Below are positions 5,422 through 5,910 of a DNA stretch of 5,910 bases, piece after piece. Made by a program: the position numbers and the translations under genes. The notes under the pieces are model-generated. The model was not told where the DNA came from. It saw nothing but the letters and a program-made list of their open reading frames with translations, and made no database searches. Every line of letters begins with the position of its first letter. The first letter of the stretch is position 1. Source of the DNA: Gammaproteobacteria bacterium (GTDB taxonomy: Bacteria; Pseudomonadota; Gammaproteobacteria; Arenicellales; JAOTYS01); assembly GCA_029861795.1 (NCBI GenBank), contig JAOTYS010000299.1, forward strand, positions 1 to 5,910, given 5' to 3'.

Positions 5422-5910
5422 ATGATGGCGAGCGTGGTTTACGACAACGCACCCGGCACAAGGCCGCGGCTAATCGAACCTAGTCTGTGGCGGCGGCAGC
5501 CGGGTAGGGAACGTTACCGTGTGCCGGGCGCCGGCGCTATCGTCGTGGGATTGCAACCGGGCGACGAGCTGAAGGTATGCGATCCTGAGGGGGGTCAGCG
5601 GTGTGAGTTGGTTGCGTTTGATTCTGAGGGTCGATGCGACGCGCATGCGCTAGGCATCGACGCGGATGCCGACGCCACGGGGTTGCACACGATCCTTGCG
5701 GCTGACAGCGAGAGCGCAAAGTCTGTCCGTGCCAGTGTCGAGCGTCGTGGCATCAAGCTTGCTGAGGCGCGGGCGTTGCCATTGTTCGGGTCCGATTCAA
5801 GCCCAGGGGCTGCGGCTACGTTCACCGCCCAACAAGCCTCGACTTGCATCATCTGTGCCCCCGGAGAGTCGATGCAAGTGGATGCACAGAATCCACCCAC
5901 CGATTTGACT
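5422..5910 (+). CDS. DUF1989-like (urea-carboxylase-associated-type) protein, 3' end beyond window
   Basis: An open frame runs from ATG 5422 to the last base without a stop (163 codons seen). A second ATG follows at once at 5425 and may be the true start; the ribosome site is weak (AGG at 5412-5414 or GGA at 5418-5420). Residues 1-31 are polar with LIEPSLWRRQPGRE at 17-30. Then comes a beta-rich block YRVPGAGAIVVGLQPGDEL (32-50) and DPEGGQRCELVAFD (54-67), matching the remembered DUF1989 pattern of a VPA/G-G start followed by DPEG-Q-x-x-(D/E)LVAF. A second block, CIICAPGESMQVDAQNPP, is at 142-159. DUF1989 domains occur alone or joined to other domains, including glycine-cleavage-T-like aminomethyltransferases; which applies here cannot be seen. 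It lies 74 bp after the flavoprotein gene, in the same direction, so co-transcription is likely. It is more GC-rich than the upstream gene: several 60-base lines count 68% against 47-58%. The function is inferred only. Confidence 0.72.
   Translation, partial: MMASVVYDNAPGTRPRLIEPSLWRRQPGRERYRVPGAGAIVVGLQPGDELKVCDPEGGQRCELVAFDSEGRCDAHALGIDADADATGLHTILAADSESAKSVRASVERRGIKLAEARALPLFGSDSSPGAAATFTAQQASTCIICAPGESMQVDAQNPPTDLT

Noticed and set aside
5595..5900. Minus-strand 101-codon frame, and overlapping plus-strand 80-codon frame at 5666-5908
   Set aside because: Both are by-products of the GC-rich partial gene starting at 5422. That frame has a start, spacing and domain pattern that make sense; these have none.

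Overview
The window looks like part of a proteobacterial chromosome, most likely a gammaproteobacterium. This rests on compact operons, Shine-Dalgarno sites, a sigma70-type promoter, a twin-arginine exported binding protein, and a cluster of GTAG-headed short palindromes of the REP/REPIN kind. The species cannot be named from the sequence. Family assignments below come from reading motifs by eye, not from a database search.

Left end (1-214): two near-identical tandem units of 97 and 96 bp plus the start of a third. They hold five short REP-like hairpins in alternating orientation. No gene is supported here.

Minus strand (229-3640): three genes of a hydrophobic/branched-chain amino-acid-type ABC importer (HAAT/Liv family), transcribed leftward. 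In transcription order they are a Tat-exported periplasmic binding protein (3640-2342), a LivH-type permease (2210-1335, GTG start) and a LivM-type permease (1218-229). The gaps of 131 and 116 bp are wide for such an operon, and the first contains a GC-rich hairpin. No LivG or LivF ATPase is present, so the importer is incomplete here.

Divergent control region (3641-3952, 312 bp): no gene. It holds a good candidate sigma70 promoter for the rightward genes, a strong ribosome site, a 10-bp palindrome in the predicted leader, and a set of short direct repeats around an AT-rich -10-like element facing the transporter.

Plus strand (3953-5910): first, a 464-residue acyl-CoA-dehydrogenase-superfamily flavoprotein that lacks a glutamate at both usual catalytic-base positions. 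After a 74-bp gap comes a gene cut off by the window end, whose first 163 residues look like a DUF1989 (urea-carboxylase-associated-type) domain.

Taken together, this suggests an uptake-plus-catabolism locus. The importer would bring in a small organic compound, possibly an amino acid, amide or other small nitrogen compound, and the divergent enzymes would act on it. The substrate is not known, and the link between the two arms is inferred from their layout only.
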